Below are positions 7,857 to 16,638 of a stretch of DNA of 64,000 nucleotides, piece after piece (the first letter of the stretch is position 1; each line of letters starts with the position of its first letter). A program made the position numbers and the translations under genes. Under the pieces are notes generated by a model. That model did no database searches, was not told the DNA's origin, and saw only the letters and a program-made list of their open reading frames with translations. The stretch is from a candidate division Hyd24-12 bacterium UBA6080. Lineage in GTDB: Bacteria > Fermentibacterota > Fermentibacteria > Fermentibacterales > JCC-6. Where the stretch lies: NCBI GenBank assembly GCA_002436025.1, contig DIXM01000002.1, forward strand, positions 620,001-684,000. The letters run 5' to 3'.

Positions 7857-8981
7857 GTGGTCCTTGCCGCATACATCATGGTTCACGGCCTTTCAGGGCT
7901 GTGGCTCGACATCCCTCTGGGAATTTCCCTTCTGGTCTCGGGTTTCTTCCTTGCCGGCAGGGTGCGCGCCACGGGAGCGTTCTCAATTGCCGGGATCGCC
8001 AGGCAGAAGTATGGGAACACATTTGGAACGATCACATCTGTTCTGGTGTTGATGGCGGAGCTTGCATGGTTCGCGCTGCTCACACTTGCGGGCGCATCAC
8101 TAGTTCAGGGGATGACGGGGCTTTCCCAGCCCGGCGCCATACTCGCTGTGGCGGCTGCCTTCTCAGTCTATACGGTCATGGGAGGCCAGAATGCCGTGAT
8201 AATCACCGACCTCTGGCAACTGTGCCTTGTAATGCTTTTCGGTCTTGGCATTCCTGCTTTCATGGTGGCGGTTCGGGGCATACACCCCGACCCCGGGTTG
8301 CTGTCGTTTCCAACAGGACCAGGCATCGGGAGCATTGATGCTTTCGGCCTCATTCTCATGATGGGGCTTCCCGGGCTTGTTGGTGGCGATGTGTACGGCA
8401 GGCTTCTCTCGGCCCGAACCCAGCGCGATGCAGCGCTTGCCTCGGTCATGGCCGGGTTTTTGAAGCTTCTCGCGGCGGGTTGCGTTGCGGTGATCGCCCT
8501 TGGCGGAGAGGGAAGCCTGGACGAGACGTTCCGGACGGTCCTTTCCCCAGTGCTCTACCATGCGGCGGTCTTCGGCATACTAATGGCCGTAATGTCCAGC
8601 GCGGACAGCGTGCTTATCACCGGTGCAACCGTGCTCCATACCGACCTGATGCCCCGTCTGAATGCCTCACCCCGTCTTGTTGCGGCTCTGGTGGCGGTTG
8701 CTGGAACGGCTCTGGCGCTTGCTGCGGGGAACGTTGTGGCCGTCATGCAGTGGTCCTACACGGTTTTCAGCGCCGGAGCGCCTCTGCCCCTTCTGGCAGC
8801 ACTTTTGCTGAAACGCACGCCTCCACCCCTTGCGGCCAACCTGTCCGTTATCATCGGGGGTGGAACGGCAGCCCTGCTGAAGCTTCTGGGAAACCCCGCC
8901 GCATTCCTTATCGGTCTCGGGGCCTCCATGGGCATCCTTTTGTTCGGAACTGTTGTAAACAATGACAGGAGAAGAGTATGA
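7857..8981 (+). CDS. Sodium:solute symporter (SSS) family protein, 5'-truncated
   Basis: Seen: from the first usable start (GTG 7857) 374 residues with about 11 hydrophobic helices, including GAFSIAGIARQKYG, GGQNAVIITDLWQ and the helix with MAVMSSADSVLITGATV typical of SSS symporters. Odd: recognisable SSS sequence continues upstream in the same frame (7746-7856: FRDRDHAYLADRSVGW, then LLGASLAATTIGGTS, matching the region just after TM1 and the start of TM2), yet the only upstream starts would be non-standard codons. A TAG at 7689 closes the frame, and no TM1 is encoded in any frame. The gene is therefore either a remnant, starts at a rare codon, or reflects a deletion or assembly fault. It overlaps the next gene by ATGA. 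Substrate unknown. Confidence 0.7.
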   Translation: MVLAAYIMVHGLSGLWLDIPLGISLLVSGFFLAGRVRATGAFSIAGIARQKYGNTFGTITSVLVLMAELAWFALLTLAGASLVQGMTGLSQPGAILAVAAAFSVYTVMGGQNAVIITDLWQLCLVMLFGLGIPAFMVAVRGIHPDPGLLSFPTGPGIGSIDAFGLILMMGLPGLVGGDVYGRLLSARTQRDAALASVMAGFLKLLAAGCVAVIALGGEGSLDETFRTVLSPVLYHAAVFGILMAVMSSADSVLITGATVLHTDLMPRLNASPRLVAALVAVAGTALALAAGNVVAVMQWSYTVFSAGAPLPLLAALLLKRTPPPLAANLSVIIGGGTAALLKLLGNPAAFLIGLGASMGILLFGTVVNNDRRRV

Positions 8982-10372
8982 AGAGTTTTCTGTTCACCGG
9001 GATGTTCGTTCTGCTTCTGTGTTCGTGCGGGAGCCCCGAGCCTGTGGCTCAGGCGGATGTCGAGGGGGTCTGGAAGGGGGGGATCGTCATCGCCGGGAAC
9101 ACCCTGGATATCACCATTCAACTCTCCCGAACGGACAGCACGCTTGCGGGAAGCATCGAGATACCAATGCAGAACGTAAGGGGGCTCGAACTGGTCGGCC
9201 TCGATGCTCGCGGCGACAGCGTGTTCTTCTCGCTTCCCTCGGGGCTTGGCAGGGCTGACTTTCTGGGAACGGTGAACGGCGACAGCATGAGCGGTGCATT
9301 CGTCCAGTCCGGGTACACCGGTACGTTCACACTTTTCAGAACAGCGAGGGAACTTCCCCTGAATGTTCCTACGGGCGAGGAAGTGCTCATTCCTGGAGAC
9401 GACTGCGAACTGGCTGGAACTCTGGACCTTCCTCAGGGAGAACCCCCTTATCCCTGTGTATTCCTTCTTACTGGCAGCGGCCCGCAGGACAGGGATGAAT
9501 ACGTAATGGGATTCCCGGTCTTCGCCGTGCTCAGCGGGTACCTGACAGGGGCTGGTCTTGCGGTGCTCCGTTGCGATGACAGGGGAGTGGGCGGGTCCAC
9601 CGGTGGGATGGAAGCCTTCAGCGACTCAGTGCTGCTTTACGAAGCGAACCTCATGCTTGACTTCCTTCAGCAGGACGAGCGCATCGATCCGTCGCGCATA
9701 GGTGTACTTGGCCACAGCGAGGGCTCCAACACCGCTTTCGCCCTGGCGGCCGGCCGGCCTTCCGAGATCGCATTCGTGGTCAGCATGGCCGGTCCCGCGC
9801 TTGACGGATACACGACCATCCTTGCCCAGCAGGGGGAGATACTCAGGACACAGGGGTTCCCGGAGGAGGAGATCACACGCAGGCAGGCCGTTCAGACCGA
9901 GATAATGGACGCAGTGCTTGCTGGAGCGGACAGCACCGAGCTTGCGTCGATACTCGACATGCAGATCCGGTCGGAGTTTGTCGGGCTTACCGAAGAGGAA
10001 CTCGCTGCAATGGGCGACGTGGAGGGTCAGATCCGAATGATGGTCTCTCAGGCCATGCAGCAGGTGACATCGGACTGGTTCCGGAGCTTTCTGGTCAACG
10101 ATCCGGCACTGAGCATAAACAGGGTCACATGTCCGGTCCTGGTCCTCAGCGGCGGGAAGGATATCCAGGTCCCGGGGGAGCTGAACCTGCCTCACATGGA
10201 GAATGCCCTGGAGGGGAACCCCGACCACGAGACGGTGGTGTTTGAAGACGCCAACCACCTGTTCCAGCGCTCGGTTACGGGAGCGGTCGAGGAGTACGCC
10301 ACCCTTGAACCCGAGTTCATTGAAGGTTTTCAGGAAGCCGTTACGGATTGGATCAGGGAGAGGGTTATCTAG
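8978..10372 (+). CDS. Lipoprotein alpha/beta hydrolase
   Basis: Seen: 464 residues, ATG in an ATGA overlap with the symporter stop, AGGAGAAG upstream. A lipoprotein signal (LLLCSC, modified Cys17) is followed by a beta-rich N-terminal domain (about residues 25-125) like that preceding many secreted serine peptidase/esterase domains. The alpha/beta-hydrolase domain (about 130-464) has oxyanion segment LLTGSGPQDRDE, RGVGGS, nucleophile elbow GHSEG (Ser247), acid in GGKDIQVP and base His in DANHLFQ. Known: this architecture belongs to secreted esterase/dipeptidyl-type hydrolases. Substrate not predictable. Its stop shares the palindrome CTAG with the convergent gene. Confidence 0.82.
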   Translation: MKSFLFTGMFVLLLCSCGSPEPVAQADVEGVWKGGIVIAGNTLDITIQLSRTDSTLAGSIEIPMQNVRGLELVGLDARGDSVFFSLPSGLGRADFLGTVNGDSMSGAFVQSGYTGTFTLFRTARELPLNVPTGEEVLIPGDDCELAGTLDLPQGEPPYPCVFLLTGSGPQDRDEYVMGFPVFAVLSGYLTGAGLAVLRCDDRGVGGSTGGMEAFSDSVLLYEANLMLDFLQQDERIDPSRIGVLGHSEGSNTAFALAAGRPSEIAFVVSMAGPALDGYTTILAQQGEILRTQGFPEEEITRRQAVQTEIMDAVLAGADSTELASILDMQIRSEFVGLTEEELAAMGDVEGQIRMMVSQAMQQVTSDWFRSFLVNDPALSINRVTCPVLVLSGGKDIQVPGELNLPHMENALEGNPDHETVVFEDANHLFQRSVTGAVEEYATLEPEFIEGFQEAVTDWIRERVI

Positions 10373-10611
10373 AACATCCGACCCAGAAATGTGTACCAGT
10401 CCCGGGAGCCGGTGAGGATCAAACCTGCCTGATCGAGCAGTTCGGGATCAGGGTTTTCAAGGTAGAGCCCGCAGAGTTTTCCCGCAGGGCTTTCTTTGAG
10501 AAGAGCGGGAAGCGCGTCGTACTCGGTCCGGCTTCCGTGGGCAACAGCATAGAATGCAAGGGCAAGTTCTGTCCAGTCCTCCCTGGAGATGTTCAACCTG
10601 TTCCAGGGCAA
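10369..10611 (-). CDS. Small protein of unknown function, downstream of the 248-residue gene
   Basis: Seen: an open frame ends at 10369. Upstream of about 10611 its translation is the Arg/Pro/Ser-rich type expected from an out-of-frame read of the preceding gene, so the real start is probably the TTG at 10611, giving 80 residues (LPWNRLNISREDWTELALA..., ending FLGRMF). It begins 8 bases after the previous stop. It looks like a soluble alpha-helical protein, and no family is recognised. It could instead be the C-terminus of the preceding protein after a frameshift. Its TAG and the TAG of the convergent hydrolase are the two strands of one CTAG. Confidence 0.4.
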   Translation of the reverse strand: MPWNRLNISREDWTELALAFYAVAHGSRTEYDALPALLKESPAGKLCGLYLENPDPELLDQAGLILTGSRDWYTFLGRMF

Positions 10612-10618
10612 GCTAGGC

Positions 10619-11365
10619 TCATTGGTTTTCAAGGGTTTCAATCGCCTCCCTGACCTCGGCCGCCTTGTCGGGGCAGTCCACCGAGTCGAGGATGGTGTCG
10701 AGTTCCCCAAGGGCCGCCAAGTATTCGTCGCGGGTGATCGAGAGACCCTCCGGATAACCGGTCAGCGCCACCTGATGCAGGAGTTCACCGCTCAGGTTGA
10801 ATCCCGCATCGTAAACGTCCTCAAGCCACTCCATGGCATCTTCGGGGGGGACTCCGGCGTTAATCCGCGTTCTCACTCCGGAGACACCCGAAACAAGAAG
10901 GACCACGCACATTTCCCGGCCCAGGGGGTTGGACCCCGGGTAGAAAACTGACCAGGCCTTTTCCAGAACACCATCGTGATCATTGTTCCGGTGGAGCAGA
11001 CACATCTGTTGCAGTGCCTCGTCGTAATAGTCGTGGTAGTCGCCGCTCATCAGCCGAAGCTCGTAATCCCCCCCGACACTGTATTCGGCTGTGTAATAGT
11101 TGCCCGTGAACGGGTACTGGGAGTAGACCGAAAGGACCCCTGTCGCGGGGTCGTAAGTTGCCGAAGCTTTGGCTGAATTCAGTATTCCAGGGAACCCGGC
11201 ATACCCGGAGATGAGTTCGGACCCCCTGGCAAGGGCTATCTCCGTGGCTGCTGTGAATTCAAGTATCACCAGTTGAACGGGTCCATCCCCGGGTGGGAAG
11301 CCTTCGACCGGAAGCATCGCTGAGTAGTCAACCGCCATCAGCATGCAAAGAAACAGGGTCACCAT
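10619..11365 (-). CDS. Exported protein of unknown function
   Basis: Seen: 248 residues with a short N-terminal hydrophobic segment (MVTLFLCMLMAVDYSA) that may act as a signal peptide, then a soluble domain rich in Tyr, Asp and Gly (YSQYPFTGNYYTAEYSV) and a helical C-terminus. A strong AAGGAGG sits 7 bases before the ATG, embedded in the last codons of the patatin gene. No family recognised. Last or next-to-last gene of the operon starting at the ZIP transporter. Confidence 0.6.
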   Translation of the reverse strand: MVTLFLCMLMAVDYSAMLPVEGFPPGDGPVQLVILEFTAATEIALARGSELISGYAGFPGILNSAKASATYDPATGVLSVYSQYPFTGNYYTAEYSVGGDYELRLMSGDYHDYYDEALQQMCLLHRNNDHDGVLEKAWSVFYPGSNPLGREMCVVLLVSGVSGVRTRINAGVPPEDAMEWLEDVYDAGFNLSGELLHQVALTGYPEGLSITRDEYLAALGELDTILDSVDCPDKAAEVREAIETLENQ

Positions 11366-11369
11366 ACAA

Positions 11370-12212
11370 TCACCCTCCTTTTAACCCGTCGCCGGTCCGA
11401 AGGGCCAGAAGCCTTTTTCGAAGCTCCCTGGCCGCTTTCTCCGCCTGGGCGTAGATCTCGGGGGCCTTGTGGAACTCCAGAAGGTCCACATTGGAGATGT
11501 CCGGTTCAATGTAGATGGCCGGTGGGCATTTTGTGAGCTTCTCGGCAATGATGGTGCGCTGCATGATGTTGAATGTCTCCAGAACTGCGCGGAAGGCGGT
11601 CGGAGACTTCCGGCCCTCCCTATTCTCGAGTCGCCCCATCACGTTCACCGCAATCACCACGTCGCAGTCACCGAGGATGTCGTGCGGAAGGGGGTTGACG
11701 CACCCGCCGTCGATGAGGGTCATGCCGTCCATGTGAACGGGGGAGAATACCCCGGGAAGCCCCATGCTGGCTTTGATGGCCTTCAGCAGGTCTCCCCTGT
11801 CGAAAACCACCTGTGTGGAATCCCAGAAATCAGTGGCGACGACCTTGAGGGGGATCTGGAGTTCCTCGAACGTCTTTGTCAGTATCTGGCGGTAAAGGAA
11901 ATCGACAAAGGCGTCTCCCTTGAAAAGGGCGTTGCCAAGAAAGTCGATGTCGAGAAGCCTGATCGAGGCCAGGGCGTCCTTCCTGGCAAGTATCTCCTTG
12001 AGGGTGTCTCCGTCCTTTATCAGCATGCGGTCGGTCCCCGCGCGTATGGCGCTGCCGTTCACACCCGAGGCGTAGATGGCGCCGATGACGGCCCCGATGC
12101 TGGTTCCGGCCATGCGGTAAGGGCGTATTCCCAGTTCATCCAGCACCTGCAGCATCGGGATATGCGCAAGCCCTCTGGCCCCGCCGCCACCGAGAGCCAG
12201 CCCTATCTTCAA
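11370..12212 (-). CDS. Patatin-like phospholipase (RssA/YchK family)
   Basis: Lipid acyl hydrolase with a Ser-Asp dyad. Seen: 280 residues. The oxyanion hole is GGGGARG (residues 8-14), the nucleophile elbow is AGTSIGAVIG (Ser38), and the catalytic Asp is in the DGG motif of LIDGGCVNPLP. No signal peptide, so a cytoplasmic or membrane-associated enzyme. The start is TTG in a TTGA overlap with the cupin stop. Length and motifs fit the bacterial RssA/YchK/YlbK group. The natural substrate is not known for most of these. Confidence 0.85.
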   Translation of the reverse strand: MKIGLALGGGGARGLAHIPMLQVLDELGIRPYRMAGTSIGAVIGAIYASGVNGSAIRAGTDRMLIKDGDTLKEILARKDALASIRLLDIDFLGNALFKGDAFVDFLYRQILTKTFEELQIPLKVVATDFWDSTQVVFDRGDLLKAIKASMGLPGVFSPVHMDGMTLIDGGCVNPLPHDILGDCDVVIAVNVMGRLENREGRKSPTAFRAVLETFNIMQRTIIAEKLTKCPPAIYIEPDISNVDLLEFHKAPEIYAQAEKAARELRKRLLALRTGDGLKGG

Positions 12213-12535
12213 GGGTCTGTCCTGGTCCGTATCATTGTGAGCATCATCTTGAACCGCTCAACAGCCCTGAGGGCGTGGGGCTCCCCCGCCGGCATGATGA
12301 TCATTTCGCCCCTTCGGAGGAGGTTGGGGCCGCCCGAGATTGTAACTTCCGCCTCCCCCTCGAGGATCATCACCAAAGCGTCGTAAGGCGCTGTGTGTTC
12401 GCTTAACCCCTGTCCCTCGTCGAAGGAGAAGACTGTCACCGTTCCCGCGTCCTGGTCGACAACTGTCTTGCTTACCACACCCCCGGACTGGTAATCAACA
12501 AGACCTGCCGCAGATACCACAGTACCCTTTTTCAT
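12209..12535 (-). CDS. Single-domain cupin protein
   Basis: Seen: 108 residues forming one cupin barrel. Motif 1 is degenerate (GQGLSEHTAPYDALVMILEGEAEV, with the single His of SEHTAPYD) and motif 2 reads GEMIIMPAGEPHAL with a metal-type His. Its ATG overlaps the DUF1028 stop (ATGA), with a G-rich ribosome site. Such small cupins often bind a metal or small ligand. The role here is unknown, perhaps with the neighbouring patatin or DUF1028 protein. Confidence 0.8.
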   Translation of the reverse strand: MKKGTVVSAAGLVDYQSGGVVSKTVVDQDAGTVTVFSFDEGQGLSEHTAPYDALVMILEGEAEVTISGGPNLLRRGEMIIMPAGEPHALRAVERFKMMLTMIRTRTDP

Positions 12536-13521
12536 CTCTCCCCCCCGGGGTTACCCCGGAAGCGGGTCAGCTGCTCGAGGAGGTACGTGTTCCCCGGGTC
12601 GAGCTCCAGGGCCCTTGAGCCCCATTGAACGGCTTCATCGGTCCGGTCGAGCCGGTAAAGGACCTCGGCAACGGTGTCCATGATGTTCGCGTCTTCAGGT
12701 TCGGAGGCGCTTGCCTCGAGTGCCAGTGCAAGGGCCCGCTCAAGATCAAGATCGGCCATGGCCATCGACCATGCCACGGAGTTTTGCATCCATGCCTCAT
12801 CGTATTCCTGCGCGGACATTCTGGAAAGGATTGCACGGGCACGCTCACCGTCGTGCATCGCAAGCATGTTGAGCGGTTCCCACCAGCGGAAGTAAAGCCT
12901 TCTGAGTTCTGTCACTGCTTCGGGGTTGTCGGAGACCTGTATGTCAACAAGCACGTCGGTGGAACCCTGGTGCCCTCCGTTCTCCCTCACCACGAGGATC
13001 GCGGCGGACTGCCTGCCACGGCTGTCCCCCCCGGCATCCTCTCCCGCCTTCAGGGCTTCGAGAAGCCTGTAGGCAAGTATCTCGCCGTCGGTGGAGAGGA
13101 ATGACCGTTCCATTGCGGCAACGACTTCGGGACCGGTGAGGATGTTTCCCTGGATGGCGTAGCCCTGTCCTGTTACCCCGCCGGCCCAGAACATGGTTTC
13201 AGTACCGGTGAAAGAGGCCGAGTTGCCACGGGAATCCACAACACCGATCTGGCGCTGGTTTGCAAGAGAGTCGGCGGAAGTGAGGGTCTGGATCACATCT
13301 GAAGCCGACATTCCCTCGGAAAGAAGCCTGAGCCCCTCCGGACCGTAGCCGAGGTTGGCCCACGCCTGGGTGGCTATCGCGCCCGCGTCCGCTTTCGCCC
13401 ATGGAACCATCTGGCCAACGAACGGCACCTTCGAGGCCACGGCAATGCCCCACTCACCGGTTTCAGGGTCGTTCGCGACAATGGAAAAAGTTGACAGAAG
13501 AGCAAGGAGCAAGGCAACCAT
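12532..13521 (-). CDS. Secreted DUF1028 protein with C-terminal TPR region
   Basis: Seen: 329 residues. A short signal peptide (MVALLLALLSTFSIVA) ends right at the DUF1028 domain (about 15-220). That domain contains DPETGEWGIAVASKVPFVG, AWANLGYGPEGLRLL and the GGDSRGRQSAAILVV motif. About residues 225-320 form TPR-like hairpins (AVQWGSRALELDPGNTYLL). Known: DUF1028 has an Ntn-hydrolase-like fold with undefined activity and is usually 200-300 residues alone; the TPR fusion has been seen in other genomes. AGGTG lies before the ATG. In an operon between ZIP and the cupin. Confidence 0.85.
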   Translation of the reverse strand: MVALLLALLSTFSIVANDPETGEWGIAVASKVPFVGQMVPWAKADAGAIATQAWANLGYGPEGLRLLSEGMSASDVIQTLTSADSLANQRQIGVVDSRGNSASFTGTETMFWAGGVTGQGYAIQGNILTGPEVVAAMERSFLSTDGEILAYRLLEALKAGEDAGGDSRGRQSAAILVVRENGGHQGSTDVLVDIQVSDNPEAVTELRRLYFRWWEPLNMLAMHDGERARAILSRMSAQEYDEAWMQNSVAWSMAMADLDLERALALALEASASEPEDANIMDTVAEVLYRLDRTDEAVQWGSRALELDPGNTYLLEQLTRFRGNPGGER

Positions 13522-13531
13522 CCCACACCTC

Positions 13532-14320
13532 TCAATCCAGCAGAAGAAGGCTTCCAGCCATTACCGCCATGCCGGCCACAAGGCCGATTATGCAGAGGTG
13601 GTGCTCGCCGTGCTCCTCGGCGGTTGGAAGGAGTTCGTCGAGACTGATGTAGACCATGATGCCTGCCACCCCGGAAAGCATCCAGCCCAGCACTCCTTCG
13701 GTGAAGAGGGTTCGGAAGAAGAAGAAGCCGATGAGAGCGCCCAGGGGCTCGGAAAGACCGGAGAGAAAAGACCAGCGGAACGCCTTCCGTCTGCTTCCGG
13801 TCGCGCAGTAGATCGGGGCGCTTATGGCGATCCCCTCGGGCACGTTGTGGATGGCAATGGCCACTGCTATTGCGATCCCGAGCCTGGGCTCCTGAAGGGC
13901 CACCGCGAAGGTCGCGAGACCTTCGGGGAAGTTGTGGACCGCTATGGCGATCGCGCTGAAAACTCCGAGCCTGTGGAGGTTTTTACCGCATACGGGGCTG
14001 TGGACCTCGTGGGGGTTCTCGAACTTCGGGACCATAAGATCGATGACGGCCATGGTGGCGATGCCTGCAAAAAATCCCGCCACCATCCGGAAGTCGGCTG
14101 CTCCGAGCGTACAGCCTGCAGCGATGAACGAATCACGGGCTCCGGGAAGGATCTCCATGAAGCTGACGTAGACCATGACGCCTGCGCTGAAGCCGAGGGC
14201 CGAAGCAAGGAACCTTGCACTTGTGTGTTTGGATAGAAACGAGATGAGGCTTCCGATACCCGTCGCGAGGCCTGCAAAGGTCACCATTCCGAAGGCGGGC
14301 CAGAAATTGGTCATGTCCAT
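13532..14320 (-). CDS. zupT: ZIP-family zinc/metal transporter
   Basis: Imports Zn2+ and other divalent metals across the inner membrane. Seen: about 262 residues and eight hydrophobic helices. The metal-binding helices IV and V carry HNFPEG and HNVPEG, the signature of ZupT. A His-containing loop (FENPHEVHSPVCGKNLH) sits between helices III and IV. I place the start at the ATG 14320 (CTGGAG 8-9 bases upstream) rather than the GTG at 14347. First gene of a minus-strand operon, 80 bases beyond the groEL terminator. Confidence 0.88.
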   Translation of the reverse strand: MDMTNFWPAFGMVTFAGLATGIGSLISFLSKHTSARFLASALGFSAGVMVYVSFMEILPGARDSFIAAGCTLGAADFRMVAGFFAGIATMAVIDLMVPKFENPHEVHSPVCGKNLHRLGVFSAIAIAVHNFPEGLATFAVALQEPRLGIAIAVAIAIHNVPEGIAISAPIYCATGSRRKAFRWSFLSGLSEPLGALIGFFFFRTLFTEGVLGWMLSGVAGIMVYISLDELLPTAEEHGEHHLCIIGLVAGMAVMAGSLLLLD

Positions 14321-14354
14321 TGTTTCAGCTCCAGGGTTGCGTAACACCCGAACA

Positions 14355-14387
14355 TAAGAAAAACCCGGGACCTGCGGCCCCGGGTTT
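14355..14387 (-). terminator. Rho-independent terminator of groES-groEL
   Basis: On the minus strand, 16 bases after the groEL stop, a 9-bp perfect stem (AAACCCGGG / CCCGGGTTT; arms 14379-14387 and 14361-14369) with a 9-base loop is followed by TTTTTCTT. This is the clearest intrinsic terminator in the window along with the one at 6153. Confidence 0.88.
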
Positions 14388-14403
14388 CCAACCCCTGCGG
14401 GGT

Positions 14404-16032
<1,629 letters not shown>

Positions 16033-16050
16033 TTTACTTCTCTCCCTGTG

Positions 16051-16350
16051 TTACTTGTCGAGGACGGCCAGGATGTCTTCTTCCCGGACGATCACGAACT
16101 CTTCACCGTCGATCTTGACTTCGGTGCCGGTGTATTTGCCGATGAGGATCCTGTCATTCACCTTTACCACCGGCTCGATGAAATCGCCGGAATCATTGCG
16201 CTTGCCCTTGCCCACAGCCTTGACCGTTCCCTCGAGGGGCTTCTCCTTGGCGGTGTCCGGAAGAACTATGCCACCCTTTACCGTTTCGACCGGCTCTTCC
16301 CGAAGGACGAGTACCCTGTCGAAAAGAGGACGTACCTTCATGTCTGCCAT
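16051..16350 (-). CDS. groES: Co-chaperonin GroES
   Basis: Heptameric lid of GroEL. Seen: 99 residues, with KVRPLFDRVLVLREEPVETV at the N-terminus, the mobile-loop region GGIVLPDTAKEKPLEG and the C-terminal GTEVKIDGEEFVIVREEDIL typical of the family. Preceded by GAAAGGAGAATGAAAG. The leader upstream carries a small hairpin and a TTATAC box, but no CIRCE element. Confidence 0.97.
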   Translation of the reverse strand: MADMKVRPLFDRVLVLREEPVETVKGGIVLPDTAKEKPLEGTVKAVGKGKRNDSGDFIEPVVKVNDRILIGKYTGTEVKIDGEEFVIVREEDILAVLDK

Positions 16351-16393
16351 CTTTCATTCTCCTTTCGCGGATTGTGAGGATTTTCCATAACCC

Positions 16394-16411
16394 GCGGAGC
16401 CAGTGCTCCGC
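16394..16411 (-). promoter_or_regulatory. Hairpin in the groES leader
   Basis: A 7-bp perfect inverted repeat GCGGAGC-CAGT-GCTCCGC, 44-61 bases upstream of the groES ATG and downstream of a candidate -10 box at 16427-16432, so it would lie in the mRNA leader. No T run follows it. Function unknown: an mRNA stability element or RNA thermometer is possible. Confidence 0.4.
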
Positions 16412-16426
16412 TTCGTTGTGCCATTC

Positions 16427-16432
16427 GTATAA
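16427..16432 (-). promoter_or_regulatory. Candidate -10 box (TTATAC) for groES-groEL
   Basis: Minus-strand TTGCTTATACGAATGG, 77 bases before the groES ATG. The same TTGCTTATAC string occurs 38 bases before trxA (34034-34039). No convincing -35. The divergent gap 16351-16638 (288 bases) holds this, the leader hairpin and the hutH -10 box; nothing else was seen. Confidence 0.35.
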
Positions 16433-16593
16433 GCAATGATGATGCCAGTCTGTTTCGGTCATGTGTTCTTACGCATAACTTCTTGATTGGCAATGCTAAG
16501 ACCCGTCCGGCCGGTGCGGGAGGTCATCGATGTGGCATGGGGCGACCTTCCCCCGTGTCACTTTGGCACGGAAATGGATTCCGGGCGTTATTG

Positions 16594-16599
16594 TATATT
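16594..16599 (+). promoter_or_regulatory. Candidate -10 box (TATATT) for hutH
   Basis: GTTATTG-TATATT-CCCAGCC, 39 bases before the hutH ATG. No clear -35 hexamer. The same TATATTC string precedes hydG, the DUF1846 gene and the pdxS operon. Confidence 0.4.
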
Positions 16600-16638
16600 C
16601 CCAGCCATTCGCAGTCACAAACAGCCCGGAGGCTTTTC

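Noticed and set aside
7774..8052. ATG 7774 as the symporter start.
   Set aside because: It is in a different frame from the symporter (off by one) and gives Pro/Arg-rich sequence. No base change was assumed.
16351..16480. CIRCE operator upstream of groES.
   Set aside because: No TTAGCACTC-N9-GAGTGCTAA or close variant on either strand. The inverted repeat present has a different sequence and a 4-base loop.
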